The position numbers were made by a program, and so were the translations under genes. This document shows, one piece after another, positions 1-7,373 of a stretch of DNA of 28,725 nt. The notes under the pieces were generated by a model, which worked only from the letters and a program-made list of their open reading frames with translations, was not told the DNA's origin and ran no database searches. Numbering within the stretch: the stretch's first letter is position 1; each line of letters opens with the position of its first letter. The stretch comes from CAZLPY01 sp964561525. GTDB taxonomy: Bacteria > Patescibacteriota > UBA1384 > CAJBMM01. The DNA is taken from the NCBI GenBank assembly GCA_964561525.1, contig CAZLPY010000007.1, positions 1 to 28,725 on the forward strand. Reading direction: 5' to 3'.

Positions 1-1065
1 CACCAAACCCTTCATTTCCAAAAAAAGCAACGCCGAGTTCACGTCTGCCATACTTAGCTTACTGGACTCTGCAAGTGTGTCAACATGGGTAGGATCGCTC
101 GCAAGCAAGCCGAAGATCAGACGCTCGTCGGGTGGAAGTGAGCTTGAACCTACGCCGGGTCGTACCTTACTGGATTTTGGCGCAGTTTGCAAGCCGAGCA
201 ATTGGATCAGATCATCGGCACTGGTCACCACCTGCGCGCCCATACGCAGCAAGGCATTTGGCCCGCCTGAGGACAATGAAGTGATTGGCCCTGGCACAGC
301 GTAGACCTCACGGTTTTGCTCTAAGGCGTGATGAGCAGTGATCATCGCACCACTTTTAATATCACATTCAACAATCAGTGTTGCACTACAAACTCCGGAG
401 ATGATGCGATTCCGTGCTGGGAAATGAGATTTTAACGGCGGAGTACCCGGCGGGTATTCCGAGATGATCGCTCCTCCTTGCTCAATAATTTTTTGCGCCA
501 GCACAAAATGCTCACTCGGATAAATAGCATCGAGTCCGCACCCAATTATCGCTACCGTTGCCCCTCTGACACTCAAAGCAGATTTGTGAGCCAGCGCATC
601 GATGCCAAGGGCTAATCCTGAGACGATCGTCACCCCCTGCGAGGCGATGGCAGGGATAACTCGCTCTATCACCGATACGCCATAGTGGGTGTGCTTGCGG
701 CTGCCAACCACTGCCAGTGTTTGATGATGCAGGCTGGATAATTGACCTTTGTAAAACAGCAGGTAAGGTGCGTCGGCAATTTCCTGAAGCAATGGCGGGT
801 AGGTGGCGTCACCCCGAATAACTACGCTAATATCGGCATCTGATAATTGGCTTAAGGTCGCTTCAGCGTCAAATTTTTTGATAAAACTAACAAGCTCCGC
901 AGCTGTTTCCGCTTTAATGCCAGCATGTTCAATATCCCGCTGTTTAAATCTTGGCAGATCGAGCGTTTCATCCACTACCTGCAATTTGGCCAAACCACGT
1001 GGGCCAATTTTGCCAAAATAGGCAAGGGTCAGCAGAGCATTTTGAGATGGATTATGGTCTTTCAT
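1..1065 (-). CDS. dprA: DNA processing protein DprA/Smf (3' end beyond window)
   Basis: Translating the minus strand from the ATG at 1065 gives 355 uninterrupted codons that run off the window edge at base 1. DprA loads RecA on incoming single-stranded DNA during natural transformation. The Rossmann-fold core is clear: VVGSRKHTHYG near residue 117, then VSGLALGIDALAH, IIGCGLDAIYP, SEYPPGTPP, FPARNRIISG, and ALEQNREVYAVPG. The segment after about residue 300 (DERLIFGLLASDPTHVDTLAES) resembles the C-terminal winged-helix domain, cut by the edge. An N-terminal helical region precedes the core. In many genomes dprA is followed by topA; here the downstream gene lies outside the window. DprA fits the common view that these bacteria take up DNA with type IV pili, and pilin genes occur at the other end of this window. 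Confidence 0.96.
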   Translation of the reverse strand, partial: MKDHNPSQNALLTLAYFGKIGPRGLAKLQVVDETLDLPRFKQRDIEHAGIKAETAAELVSFIKKFDAEATLSQLSDADISVVIRGDATYPPLLQEIADAPYLLFYKGQLSSLHHQTLAVVGSRKHTHYGVSVIERVIPAIASQGVTIVSGLALGIDALAHKSALSVRGATVAIIGCGLDAIYPSEHFVLAQKIIEQGGAIISEYPPGTPPLKSHFPARNRIISGVCSATLIVECDIKSGAMITAHHALEQNREVYAVPGPITSLSSGGPNALLRMGAQVVTSADDLIQLLGLQTAPKSSKVRPGVGSSSLPPDERLIFGLLASDPTHVDTLAESSKLSMADVNSALLFLEMKGLV

Positions 1066-1113
1066 TAGTGATCATTGTACGCTACAGTACTGATAAGGAA
1101 AAGTGATGCTATT

Positions 1114-1449
1114 ATGGGGTCACCTGAATCTTCTAGCCAATATTCAATAGATTTTGATAACCGTGCGGAACAGGCACCGGTACCTGTACCTGCGCAGGAG
1201 ACAGAGCTAAAGCAAGGCCGAACTCTATCAGACGAGCGCTACTTTGCCAAATTAATAATGGAAGAAGGTACTGATACCTATTTTTGTCCCCGCTGCGGCA
1301 ACGTGCAAAACAGTGCTTATACATGCTCCAATGACTGCCGACCAAATTATCCTGTGCAAGTTACACCCTTAGATCTATCAAACTTTTCCCAGCATGCTTC
1401 CCTCATCCGCAAGGCTAATCCACAATACGAGATCAGGCTCGAGCAATAG
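1114..1449 (+). CDS. Small protein with a four-cysteine zinc-ribbon-like motif
   Basis: 111 residues from the ATG at 1114. The frame opens upstream at a TTG (1075), but AAGGAA at 1095-1100 is a better match for the ATG. The protein is acidic and Pro/Glu-rich at the start, with a short proline-valine run, and then has the cysteine set FCPRCGNVQ...YTCSNDC, which looks like a small zinc-binding knuckle. No signal peptide or membrane segment is seen, so it is probably cytoplasmic. It diverges from dprA, whose start is about 50 bases away. I do not recognise the family. A nucleic-acid-binding zinc ribbon is plausible but unproven. Confidence 0.6.
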   Translation: MGSPESSSQYSIDFDNRAEQAPVPVPAQETELKQGRTLSDERYFAKLIMEEGTDTYFCPRCGNVQNSAYTCSNDCRPNYPVQVTPLDLSNFSQHASLIRKANPQYEIRLEQ

Positions 1450-1453
1450 TCAA

Positions 1454-1482
1454 TTGCTATAACGTCTATTGTTTTGTATAGT
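1454..1482 (+). promoter_or_regulatory. Sigma-70-type promoter
   Basis: TTGCTA at 1454-1459, a 17-base spacer, then TATAGT at 1477-1482. Transcription would start near 1489, about 25 bases before the ATG at 1514. Confidence 0.55.
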
Positions 1483-1513
1483 CAGATCATCCTTGAGACT
1501 GGAGAACCTTCCC

Positions 1514-1837
1514 ATGTTTGTGCTTCGGGCTACAGTAACAACGCATATCGGCGACCAGCCGGACTATGTTCGCACGGTCGATTTTCCTCTCGCTGAGCTT
1601 GGGCCGAATGAGCCTTGGCCAGTATTTGGGTTTATCCAAGCACGCAATCTAGCAGGACAACTGAGCCAACGCAAAAGATGCTGGTACGAGGATGAAGATG
1701 GACAGCCACAGCTCCGAGGCGGCACTCTCACCAAATCTCGGATCATCCGCCGCCGTTCAAGCGATGCCACACTGTTGGCCAGTGATATTCACTTCGAGCC
1801 TGATGCCCTGGTCGTTCATCGCGGTAGAATTAGATAG
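1514..1837 (+). CDS. Hypothetical 107-residue protein
   Basis: The start was set at the ATG at 1514 because GGAG at 1501-1504 lies 9 bases before it; the frame could open earlier at 1469. The protein is soluble, with no signal or membrane segment. It has an N-terminal strand-rich part (FVLRATVTTHIGD) and a basic stretch (KSRIIRRRSS). It has its own promoter and a following terminator, so it is a single-gene transcript. No family is recognised. The good ribosome site, promoter and terminator support it being real. Confidence 0.6.
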   Translation: MFVLRATVTTHIGDQPDYVRTVDFPLAELGPNEPWPVFGFIQARNLAGQLSQRKRCWYEDEDGQPQLRGGTLTKSRIIRRRSSDATLLASDIHFEPDALVVHRGRIR

Positions 1838-1862
1838 CACTCGCGCATTCAGGGATTCAAAC

Positions 1863-1899
1863 AGCCCCTCCTCGTATTACGAGTCGGGGCTTATGTTTT
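1863..1899 (+). terminator. Rho-independent terminator
   Basis: AGCCCC (1863-1868) and CTCGTA (1871-1876) pair with TACGAG (1878-1883) and GGGGCT (1886-1891), followed by TTATGTTTT. It ends the transcript of the gene at 1514-1837. Confidence 0.8.
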
Positions 1900-1946
1900 A
1901 GAAGCGCCTAGTGAGGGTGCTCGTAGCAACCCATTTTAGGCGTTGA

Positions 1947-2534
1947 TTAACATTCGAGGAAGACGCCGGGTCTCTCCGGTGTCTTGCGCGGATCGGCACC
2001 CTCCCGTTCAATCTCGTATGGAATGAGGTAGTCGGTCGGCGATACACTTTCTGGTCCGCATGGCCGCTGCACCGAAGTGAGCTCAAAGCGCACAGCCATA
2101 CCAGGCACGCTTACCTTCTCCCATAACGTGTATTGAGCATGATCTCGGTGAACCGCCAACTCACGCTCTTTCCGATTCATGATCTGTTTGATCTCAAATT
2201 CGATTGCTTCATCGTCATCTCCCAGCTCTTGCGGAAATGATATAACGACCAACTCGAGCGGCCACTCCGGAAAGTCCGTATTGTAGCGCCATCTTTTGAC
2301 GGTCCAGCTTCGCTCGGCGATCCGGGCCGCTTCTTGCCAGGCTTGATTGAGCAAATTCTCTGGCCTAAGTGAGTAATACTTTAGGAGCTTGAATATAATG
2401 GCATAACTCGCGAAGATGACCATCATCACCATCGCAACATGACTACCAATCGACAATTCAGGCAACAAGAGATTTATCACTGCCGCACATGCAACCATCA
2501 TGATACAAAAGGACCACTTCATCACTCTGCGCAT
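1947..2534 (-). CDS. Two-helix membrane protein of unknown function
   Basis: 195 residues. Two hydrophobic segments lie close to the N-terminus (about residues 7-25 and 31-52), followed by a charged cytoplasmic-looking region with ENLLNQAWQEAARIAERSW and an acidic helix rich in Asp and Glu. The ATG at 2534 has GGAGG (minus strand, 2543-2547) 8 bases upstream, so the start is well supported. It lies 23 bases downstream of the mfd-like gene and is probably co-transcribed with it. No known family is recognised. Confidence 0.75.
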   Translation of the reverse strand: MRRVMKWSFCIMMVACAAVINLLLPELSIGSHVAMVMMVIFASYAIIFKLLKYYSLRPENLLNQAWQEAARIAERSWTVKRWRYNTDFPEWPLELVVISFPQELGDDDEAIEFEIKQIMNRKERELAVHRDHAQYTLWEKVSVPGMAVRFELTSVQRPCGPESVSPTDYLIPYEIEREGADPRKTPERPGVFLEC

Positions 2535-2557
2535 CCTTATGTCCTCCAGTCGAATTG

Positions 2558-4504
2558 TTAGAGAGCCAGGGTGTCTGCTACTATACCATGATCACCCGAT
2601 GCCCGCAATCGCTGAACGGTTGATTGTAATAATTTAGAATAAAGCGACAGGCCAATCGCTTCCATGTTGCCATGCTGCTGCTTGCCTAAAACGTTTCCGC
2701 CGCCGCGAATTTCCAAATCGCGCAGTGCGATGGTGTAGCCACTGCCGAGTGTATCGGCCTCAACTAATACCTTCAGTCGCTGATGAGCCATTTGACTAAG
2801 TGCTGGAGTATCGTGCAGAAAATAAGCATACCCTTGTGTTGCACTGCGGCCGATGCGGCCTCTGATTTGATACAAGTCCGATAAGCCAAAATGATCACAC
2901 TTATCCACGATTAAGGTGTTAACACGCGGCATGTCGAGCCCACTTTCGATAATGGTAGAGGTGACTAGTACATCGATTTCGCCCCGGATCATCTGTTGCA
3001 TGGTGGTAGCGAGTCGCATTTCAGGCATCTGCCCATGAGCCACGGCGATTCTGGCATGTGGGACAAGCAGCCTAAGCTCCTTGGCACGAGCCTCAATTGA
3101 GGCCACATCGTTATGCAGCACAAATACTTGGCCTTCTCGCTTTAGCTCCGCTTTGACAGCGTTCTTAACCAGCGAATTGTCGCTTTTCGCCACAACTGTT
3201 TCAATGGGCAAGCGATTATGAGGTGGGCTTAAAATTAAGCTGATGTCGCGTAGTCCTGAGAGCCCCGAAAACAACGTCCGCGGTATAGGAGTAGCGGAAA
3301 GAGTCAGTACATCCACCTCGCTACGAAGCTTTTTCAAATACTCTTTGTGCTTCACCCCAAACTTTTGTTCTTCATCGATAATGACCAATCCGAGGTCCTT
3401 AAAATCCACGTCGGCTTGCAACAAGCGATGAGTGCCGATGACGATGTCTGCTGTGCCTTGTTGTATGTCACGTATTGTACGCTCCTCATCAGCGGCTTTG
3501 GTAAAACGGCTTAGTGCAGCCACTCGTACCGGCAAATCGCTCAAGCGGGTTTGAAAGGTGGCCAGGTGTTGCTCAACCAGCAAGGTGGTCGGAGCAAGCA
3601 GAGCCACTTGGCTGCCGGCACTGGCTACGGCAACTGCAGCCCGCAGCGCCACCTCCGTTTTACCGAAGCCCACATCACCGCAAATCAGCCGATCCATTGG
3701 CTTTGGTGAACCAAGATCGCTTAACGAATCGTCAATTGCTTTTTGCTGATCATCGGTTTCGTCGTAGGGAAAACCCTGACTAACTTGCGTAAGCCATGAT
3801 CCTTGGATCTGTGGAATTGGACGAGTATGCAGTTCGCGCTTGGCGGCCACTATCAACAGATCTTTGGCCAACTTGAACAAATCCTCCTCGACCTTCTTTT
3901 TAGTCGCTTGCCAGCGCTTTGATCCGAGCTTAGATAAATGCGGCGCCCGGCTGCCAATGTAATGAGTTAGTTTATTGGTTTGGTCAGGAGGCACAAACAA
4001 CTCGGCGCCATCGGCAAAATCTAAAATCAAAAACGGCTGATAACGCTCCTCGGATCGCACCTCGGTGGATTCAACGGCATACGGGCTTGGCGCTTTACTA
4101 TCACCAAACGCGCCGACTTCCCGAAAACCGAGGGTCCGAAACTGGGCGATGCCATGATCCAAATGCACCACATATTGCCCCGGCTGAAATACTGAGCCAT
4201 CGGAATCGATAATATTCGGCTGCAGTTGAACGTTAGTGACTGCAACTTTTTGTGTACCGATAGCATAGATATGCTCTACCTCATCACCAAAAAAATCGAT
4301 TATAAGCGGATGCACGTAATTGACTGCATAAATGCGGAGAGAACCTCCGACTACGCTAAACTGGCCGTACGAATGCGCTGCGCTTTCCCGACTATAGCGT
4401 GCGTCGGCGAGCCAGCTTATCACATCCTGCAGCTGTATCCGCATACCTATCTGCATGGATAGTGGTTTCGCCACTGGTGTAATTTCCGAATTCGGTATTG
4501 ACAT
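2558..4504 (-). CDS. mfd: Compact transcription-repair coupling factor (Mfd-like translocase)
   Basis: Mfd removes stalled RNA polymerase at DNA lesions and recruits UvrA. In order: a UvrB-like D1b fragment (residues about 24-85, with GQFSVVGG and FFGDEVEHI), an RNA-polymerase-interacting domain (about 107-175, QYVVHLDHGIAQF to ADGAELFVP), and the RecG-like motor. The motor has Walker A GDVGFGKT (276-283), DEEQKFGV (377-384), SATPIPRT (403-410), ESGLDMPRVNTLI, QIRGRIGRS and the translocation (TRG) motif LRDLEIRGGGNVLGKQQHG. At 648 residues it is much shorter than the usual 1,100 or so. The N-terminal D1a/D2 (UvrA-binding) part and the C-terminal D7 autoinhibitory domain are not present. The start ATG has GGGAG 7 bases upstream. 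DEEQ rather than RecG's DEQH supports Mfd over RecG. No frameshift is visible. Confidence 0.9.
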   Translation of the reverse strand: MSIPNSEITPVAKPLSMQIGMRIQLQDVISWLADARYSRESAAHSYGQFSVVGGSLRIYAVNYVHPLIIDFFGDEVEHIYAIGTQKVAVTNVQLQPNIIDSDGSVFQPGQYVVHLDHGIAQFRTLGFREVGAFGDSKAPSPYAVESTEVRSEERYQPFLILDFADGAELFVPPDQTNKLTHYIGSRAPHLSKLGSKRWQATKKKVEEDLFKLAKDLLIVAAKRELHTRPIPQIQGSWLTQVSQGFPYDETDDQQKAIDDSLSDLGSPKPMDRLICGDVGFGKTEVALRAAVAVASAGSQVALLAPTTLLVEQHLATFQTRLSDLPVRVAALSRFTKAADEERTIRDIQQGTADIVIGTHRLLQADVDFKDLGLVIIDEEQKFGVKHKEYLKKLRSEVDVLTLSATPIPRTLFSGLSGLRDISLILSPPHNRLPIETVVAKSDNSLVKNAVKAELKREGQVFVLHNDVASIEARAKELRLLVPHARIAVAHGQMPEMRLATTMQQMIRGEIDVLVTSTIIESGLDMPRVNTLIVDKCDHFGLSDLYQIRGRIGRSATQGYAYFLHDTPALSQMAHQRLKVLVEADTLGSGYTIALRDLEIRGGGNVLGKQQHGNMEAIGLSLYSKLLQSTVQRLRASGDHGIVADTLAL

Positions 4505-4526
4505 GCCTTTACTCCCATGCTATAAT
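4498..4526 (+). promoter_or_regulatory. Perfect consensus sigma-70 promoter over the mfd start codon
   Basis: TTGACA at 4498-4503, exactly 17 bases, then TATAAT at 4521-4526, reading away from mfd. The -35 box overlaps the mfd initiation codon on the other strand. Its only evident product is the small RNA at 4533-4713. Confidence 0.85.
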
Positions 4527-4532
4527 GCAGCG

Positions 4533-4713
4533 TTAACATAAAAATGCCGTAGAGAGAATACTATCTACGATGGTCGAAAAGCTATGCCCCTCCTTTGGCT
4601 CTACGCCCGCGTAGGTAGTATTCTCTTTATTGCATGGTATGCTATAGTACGATTTAGGTCTCAGAGCGATCAGCCGTTCCCCCTCGGCTGGTCACTCAGG
4701 GACCTAATTTTTT
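4533..4713 (+). ncRNA. Candidate two-hairpin small RNA with C-rich loops
   Basis: The start is predicted 7 bases after TATAAT; the end is the T-run of an intrinsic terminator. Hairpin 1 has a 17-bp stem (4553-4569 with 4610-4626, one G-U pair) and a long apical region containing CCCCTCCTTT, which matches the anti-Shine-Dalgarno end of 16S rRNA. Hairpin 2 is the terminator, with a second C-rich loop (TTCCCCCT). No plus-strand gene follows. It does not look like 6S, SRP, tmRNA or RNase P RNA: the ends do not pair, and I see no SRP GGAA-type loop. A trans-acting regulator that targets ribosome binding sites is a reasonable guess. Confidence 0.6.
4654..4713 (+). terminator. Strong rho-independent terminator of the small RNA
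   Basis: TTAGGTC (4654-4660) pairs with GACCTAA (4701-4707), with an inner CAGCCG/CGGCTG stem, followed by TTTTTT (4708-4713). The orientation fits plus-strand transcription only. Confidence 0.85.
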
Positions 4714-4817
4714 AATATGCGTGGTGGCCTTTCATACCCGACCATTTCCGCGTGGCCTTCGGTTTAGGAGGACAGGCAGGAGGCGTCAGGGTGAAACCTC
4801 TAGCATCGCGTACTGGC

Positions 4818-5099
4818 TTAATAATGAAGGTTGAAGAACTTGAGCCCAATTGCAACGGCCGCAATGATAATTATGATGTATATTCCAGAATTGCGCTTTT
4901 TAGAAAAGTACCGTACCAAAGCTGCAATAGCTGCAATATTAATAACTACAAACATAGTTATGGCGAAAGTAGAGTAAACCGGAAAAAGCATAACATAAGC
5001 CTGCTTGAATATCGCCTCGATAAGAACGATAAGGACAAAAGTCAGAATCGCCTTACCAATATCTGAGATACCAACTGAACCTGCCTTGAGAGCTTTCAT
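4818..5099 (-). CDS. Small three-helix membrane protein, end of the rplK operon
   Basis: 93 residues with three hydrophobic segments (about 14-35, 38-62 and 72-88). A short basic linker (YFSKKRNSG) separates helices 2 and 3. The ATG is 2 bases after the rplK stop, so it is translated with rplK in the place where rplA (uL1) would normally stand. The sequence resembles no ribosomal protein. The function is unknown; membrane topology is the only supported statement. Confidence 0.7.
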   Translation of the reverse strand: MKALKAGSVGISDIGKAILTFVLIVLIEAIFKQAYVMLFPVYSTFAITMFVVINIAAIAALVRYFSKKRNSGIYIIIIIAAVAIGLKFFNLHY

Positions 5100-5101
5100 A
5101 A

Positions 5102-5527
5102 TTATTTTTCTACTTCAACACCCATTGAGCGAGCCGTGCCGGCCACTACTTTCATCGCCCCTTCAACCGTGATGGCGTTTAAATCAGGCATTTTTTGCTC
5201 AGCAATTGCCCGAACCTGCTCCAACGTCAGTTTACCAATCTTTTCCTTGCGGGGTGTGGCGGAGCCTTTTTGCACCTTTAAGGCAGCTTTGATCAGCTCG
5301 GCTACCGGCGGCTGTTTAGTGATGAAGGTAAACGAGCGATCTTCGTAGATGGTGAGCTCAACCGGGATAACGGTGCTGCCAAGCTCGCGAGTTTGCTCAT
5401 TAAATTTGGTCAAAAACTCCATCATGTTAATGCCGGTGCCACCTAAAACTGGCCCAACCGGAGGCGCCGGCGTGGCTTTACCAGCGGGAAGTTGAATCTT
5501 AACAATTTGTTTAATTGGTTTAGCCAT
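5102..5527 (-). CDS. rplK: 50S ribosomal protein uL11
   Basis: 141 residues, the normal length. uL11 binds 23S rRNA in the GTPase-associated centre and contacts elongation factors. The hallmark N-terminal segment (IVKIQLPAGKATPAPPVG, then LGGTGINMMEF) and the C-terminal rRNA-binding domain (LTLEQVRAIAEQKMPDLNA...GTARSMGVEV) are intact. The following gene is a membrane protein rather than rplA. The preceding gene is another small membrane protein, 2 bases away. Confidence 0.98.
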   Translation of the reverse strand: MAKPIKQIVKIQLPAGKATPAPPVGPVLGGTGINMMEFLTKFNEQTRELGSTVIPVELTIYEDRSFTFITKQPPVAELIKAALKVQKGSATPRKEKIGKLTLEQVRAIAEQKMPDLNAITVEGAMKVVAGTARSMGVEVEK

Positions 5528-5529
5528 AA

Positions 5530-5859
5530 TTAACCAAGACCTCCTGGCCCCATTACGTTATACAAAAATAAGTACGCTACGACTAAAGTAATAACCATGA
5601 CGCCGATTACGGAGCGGCGATTTTTTGCGTCAGATTCGGTGGCCAATGTAATAACCCCGTAGGTGAAGGTAGTAAAAAGGGTTAAAGCAGTCCCGCCAAA
5701 AAGGATTGGTATCAACGGATCCAGGAAGCGATTTGGGCTATGCCCTGCAGACGGAAAGAGAGTTTGCTTTAGCATGACTGCAATCACAGCACCCAAAATC
5801 CCTACTGCTAGCAGATTGACCATCGATCGCAATTTTGGACTTAAATCGTGATACTTCAT
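5530..5859 (-). CDS. Three-helix membrane protein between nusG and rplK
   Basis: 109 residues with a basic N-terminus (PKLRSM) and hydrophobic segments at about 14-34, 48-72 and 84-104. It sits 12 bases after nusG and 2 bases before rplK, so it is part of the same transcript. It does not look like SecE, SecG or YajC. With SecE just upstream, a link to the translocon is possible but rests on neighbourhood only. Confidence 0.7.
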   Translation of the reverse strand: MKYHDLSPKLRSMVNLLAVGILGAVIAVMLKQTLFPSAGHSPNRFLDPLIPILFGGTALTLFTTFTYGVITLATESDAKNRRSVIGVMVITLVVAYLFLYNVMGPGGLG

Positions 5860-5871
5860 GCTGCCTTACCC

Positions 5872-6477
5872 TTAAATTTTCTTCACTTGGAGTGAATCGA
5901 GTGTGGTTGGAGTTTCGCGGCCAAACATGTTAACAGAAACTTTGATCTTACCGCGCTGCTGATCAACCTCAATCACTTTGGCTTCAAAGTTCTTTAAGGC
6001 ACCGTCGGTAATGCGTACCAAGTCGCCAACATCAAATTCAATTTGATATTTCGGCTCTTCAATTCCCATGCGCTTTTTAATGCGCTCTACCTCTTCCTGC
6101 GAAATTGGGGTAGGGTGTGTACCGAAACCAATGAAGCCAGTGACATTTGGAGTGTTGCGAACGACGTACCACGAGTCTTCGGTTACCAGCATCTGTACCA
6201 AAACATAGCCTGGGAAAATGCGATTTTCAACCGTTTTGCGTTTGCCGTTTTTGATTTCAATTTGCTTTTCCTTCGGTACCAACACCGCAAAAATCTTGTC
6301 ATTCATATTCATCGATTGAATACGTTGCTCAAGGTTTTGCGCTACTTGATCCTCATAGCCAGCATAGGTGTGGATTACGTACCACAACCGATTATCGACA
6401 GGACTTACATCCGTTTCCGGAGCTGTGGGCATCGCAGCCGTCTGCTCTTCAGCTACTTCTTGTACATCTTGTGCCAT
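5872..6477 (-). CDS. nusG: Transcription termination/antitermination protein NusG
   Basis: 201 residues. After an acidic extension of about 28 residues comes the NGN domain (LWYVIHTYAGYEDQVAQNLEQR...), including the RNA-polymerase-binding surface (FPGYVLVQM, VRNTPNVTGFIG). The KOW domain follows (FDVGDLVRITDGALKNFEAKV...LDSLQVKKI). NusG binds RNA polymerase and couples it to Rho and the ribosome. It starts one base after secE ends, the classic secE-nusG order. Confidence 0.98.
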   Translation of the reverse strand: MAQDVQEVAEEQTAAMPTAPETDVSPVDNRLWYVIHTYAGYEDQVAQNLEQRIQSMNMNDKIFAVLVPKEKQIEIKNGKRKTVENRIFPGYVLVQMLVTEDSWYVVRNTPNVTGFIGFGTHPTPISQEEVERIKKRMGIEEPKYQIEFDVGDLVRITDGALKNFEAKVIEVDQQRGKIKVSVNMFGRETPTTLDSLQVKKI

Positions 6478-6478
6478 C

Positions 6479-6667
6479 TTATCCTCGTAAAATCAAGGCT
6501 TGAACTAGTTTGACTAACAATGAATCAATTCCACCCACCAGTAATATAATCACAATCATCGAGATAATCACAATCACAGTGTGCAGTGCAACGGTGCGTG
6601 GAGCTGGCCATACTACCCGTTGCAGCTCTGCGAAAACCTCTTTTAAATAATTGGCTGGATTTGTCAT
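6479..6667 (-). CDS. secE: Preprotein translocase subunit SecE
   Basis: 62 residues, the single-helix minimal form. An amphipathic stretch (YLKEVFAELQRVVWPAPR) with the conserved VxWP motif precedes one membrane helix (about residues 28-50). SecE clamps SecY in the SecYEG channel. Its ATG overlaps the stop of rplU by four bases (6664-6667), which implies translational coupling. Confidence 0.95.
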   Translation of the reverse strand: MTNPANYLKEVFAELQRVVWPAPRTVALHTVIVIISMIVIILLVGGIDSLLVKLVQALILRG

Positions 6668-6969
6668 GCCTTAGGTGATTCGATAGATTCAATCGCAATT
6701 TCGGTATATCCCTGACGATGCCCTTGAGTGCGGCGGTAGCGTTTTTTGGCGTGATGCTTGAATACCCGTATCTTTTTCGCTAAGCCGTGAGCTACAACCG
6801 TGCCCTTCACCACCTGTTTGCCGTGCAACGAAAGTGTTTTGTCGTCAAAGATAAGTGTTGGCGCAAGAGTGATTGATGTACCCACAGATTGATCAAGGCT
6901 CGCTACGCGGATGCGTTCGCCCTTTGCCACAATAAATTGTTTGCCCCCAATTGCAACAACTGCCTGCAT
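6664..6969 (-). CDS. rplU: 50S ribosomal protein bL21
   Basis: 101 residues, the normal length. Typical bL21 features: AVVAIGGKQFIVAKGERI at the start, VVAHGLAKKIRVFKHHAKKRYRRTQGHRQGYTEI near the end. bL21 usually pairs with rpmA (bL27); here it leads the secE-nusG-rplK operon with rpmA absent. The start has AAAGG upstream and a promoter at 7003-7031. Confidence 0.97.
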   Translation of the reverse strand: MQAVVAIGGKQFIVAKGERIRVASLDQSVGTSITLAPTLIFDDKTLSLHGKQVVKGTVVAHGLAKKIRVFKHHAKKRYRRTQGHRQGYTEIAIESIESPKA

Positions 6970-7002
6970 ACCACACCTTTAAGCAATGTTTCTATAGCCT
7001 GT

Positions 7003-7031
7003 ACAATAACATATCAACGCGGTAAGGTCAA
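7003..7031 (-). promoter_or_regulatory. Promoter of the rplU-secE-nusG-rplK operon
   Basis: On the minus strand TTGACC (7026-7031) is separated by 17 bases from TATTGT (7003-7008). This places the start near 6996, about 30 bases before the rplU ATG. Confidence 0.65.
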
Positions 7032-7373
7032 GAGAAACTTGCGTGGTGACTTCCGTGCCCGACTTTTTTCCGCTTAAGCCCGCCTTAAAAGCGGGATTAG
7101 CCTGCAGGCGTCGGGTCGGAATCACTAGCATCGCGTGGTGACTTCTTCGACGGCCGTTCCAGGCGATCTTTCGGCGCAGGCAGTCAGATCTTTTACTAAA
7201 GGCTGACTACGAGCCGGAAAGTCGACAGAACTGCCAGGCGGAGAATCACTAGCAACGCGTGGTGACTCCGATCGAAAAGCCACTTTGCTTATGCGCCATA
7301 AGCGCATTACAAATGGCTAGACAAGCCCCATAGCAATCTGTGTTTCATGTTACCTGTTCCATGATGTATGGTG
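7032..7373. repeat. Intergenic repeat cluster upstream of the rplU promoter
   Basis: No convincing gene. It contains three copies of a core GCGTGGTGACTTC (7041-7053, 7133-7145; 7257-7269 ending CTCC). The last two extend leftward as AATCACTAGCAWC (from 7120 and 7244). A related fragment (CTAGCATCGCGT) lies near 4801-4812. Also present are an inverted repeat around 7170-7205, a hairpin ATGCGC/GCGCAT at 7291-7307, and a CATGTTnnnnGTTCCATG-type repeat at 7338-7367. A 60-codon open frame over this region has no family resemblance and is not called. Confidence 0.65.

Noticed and set aside
4533..4713. 6S RNA, tmRNA, SRP RNA or RNase P RNA
   Set aside because: The 5' and 3' ends do not pair as in 6S, the SRP tetraloop motif is not seen, there is no tRNA-like end, and the length is too short for tmRNA or RNase P RNA.
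7125..7307. 60-codon minus-strand frame in the repeat cluster
   Set aside because: It consists of the interspersed repeat units, has no ribosome site I can identify and no family resemblance.
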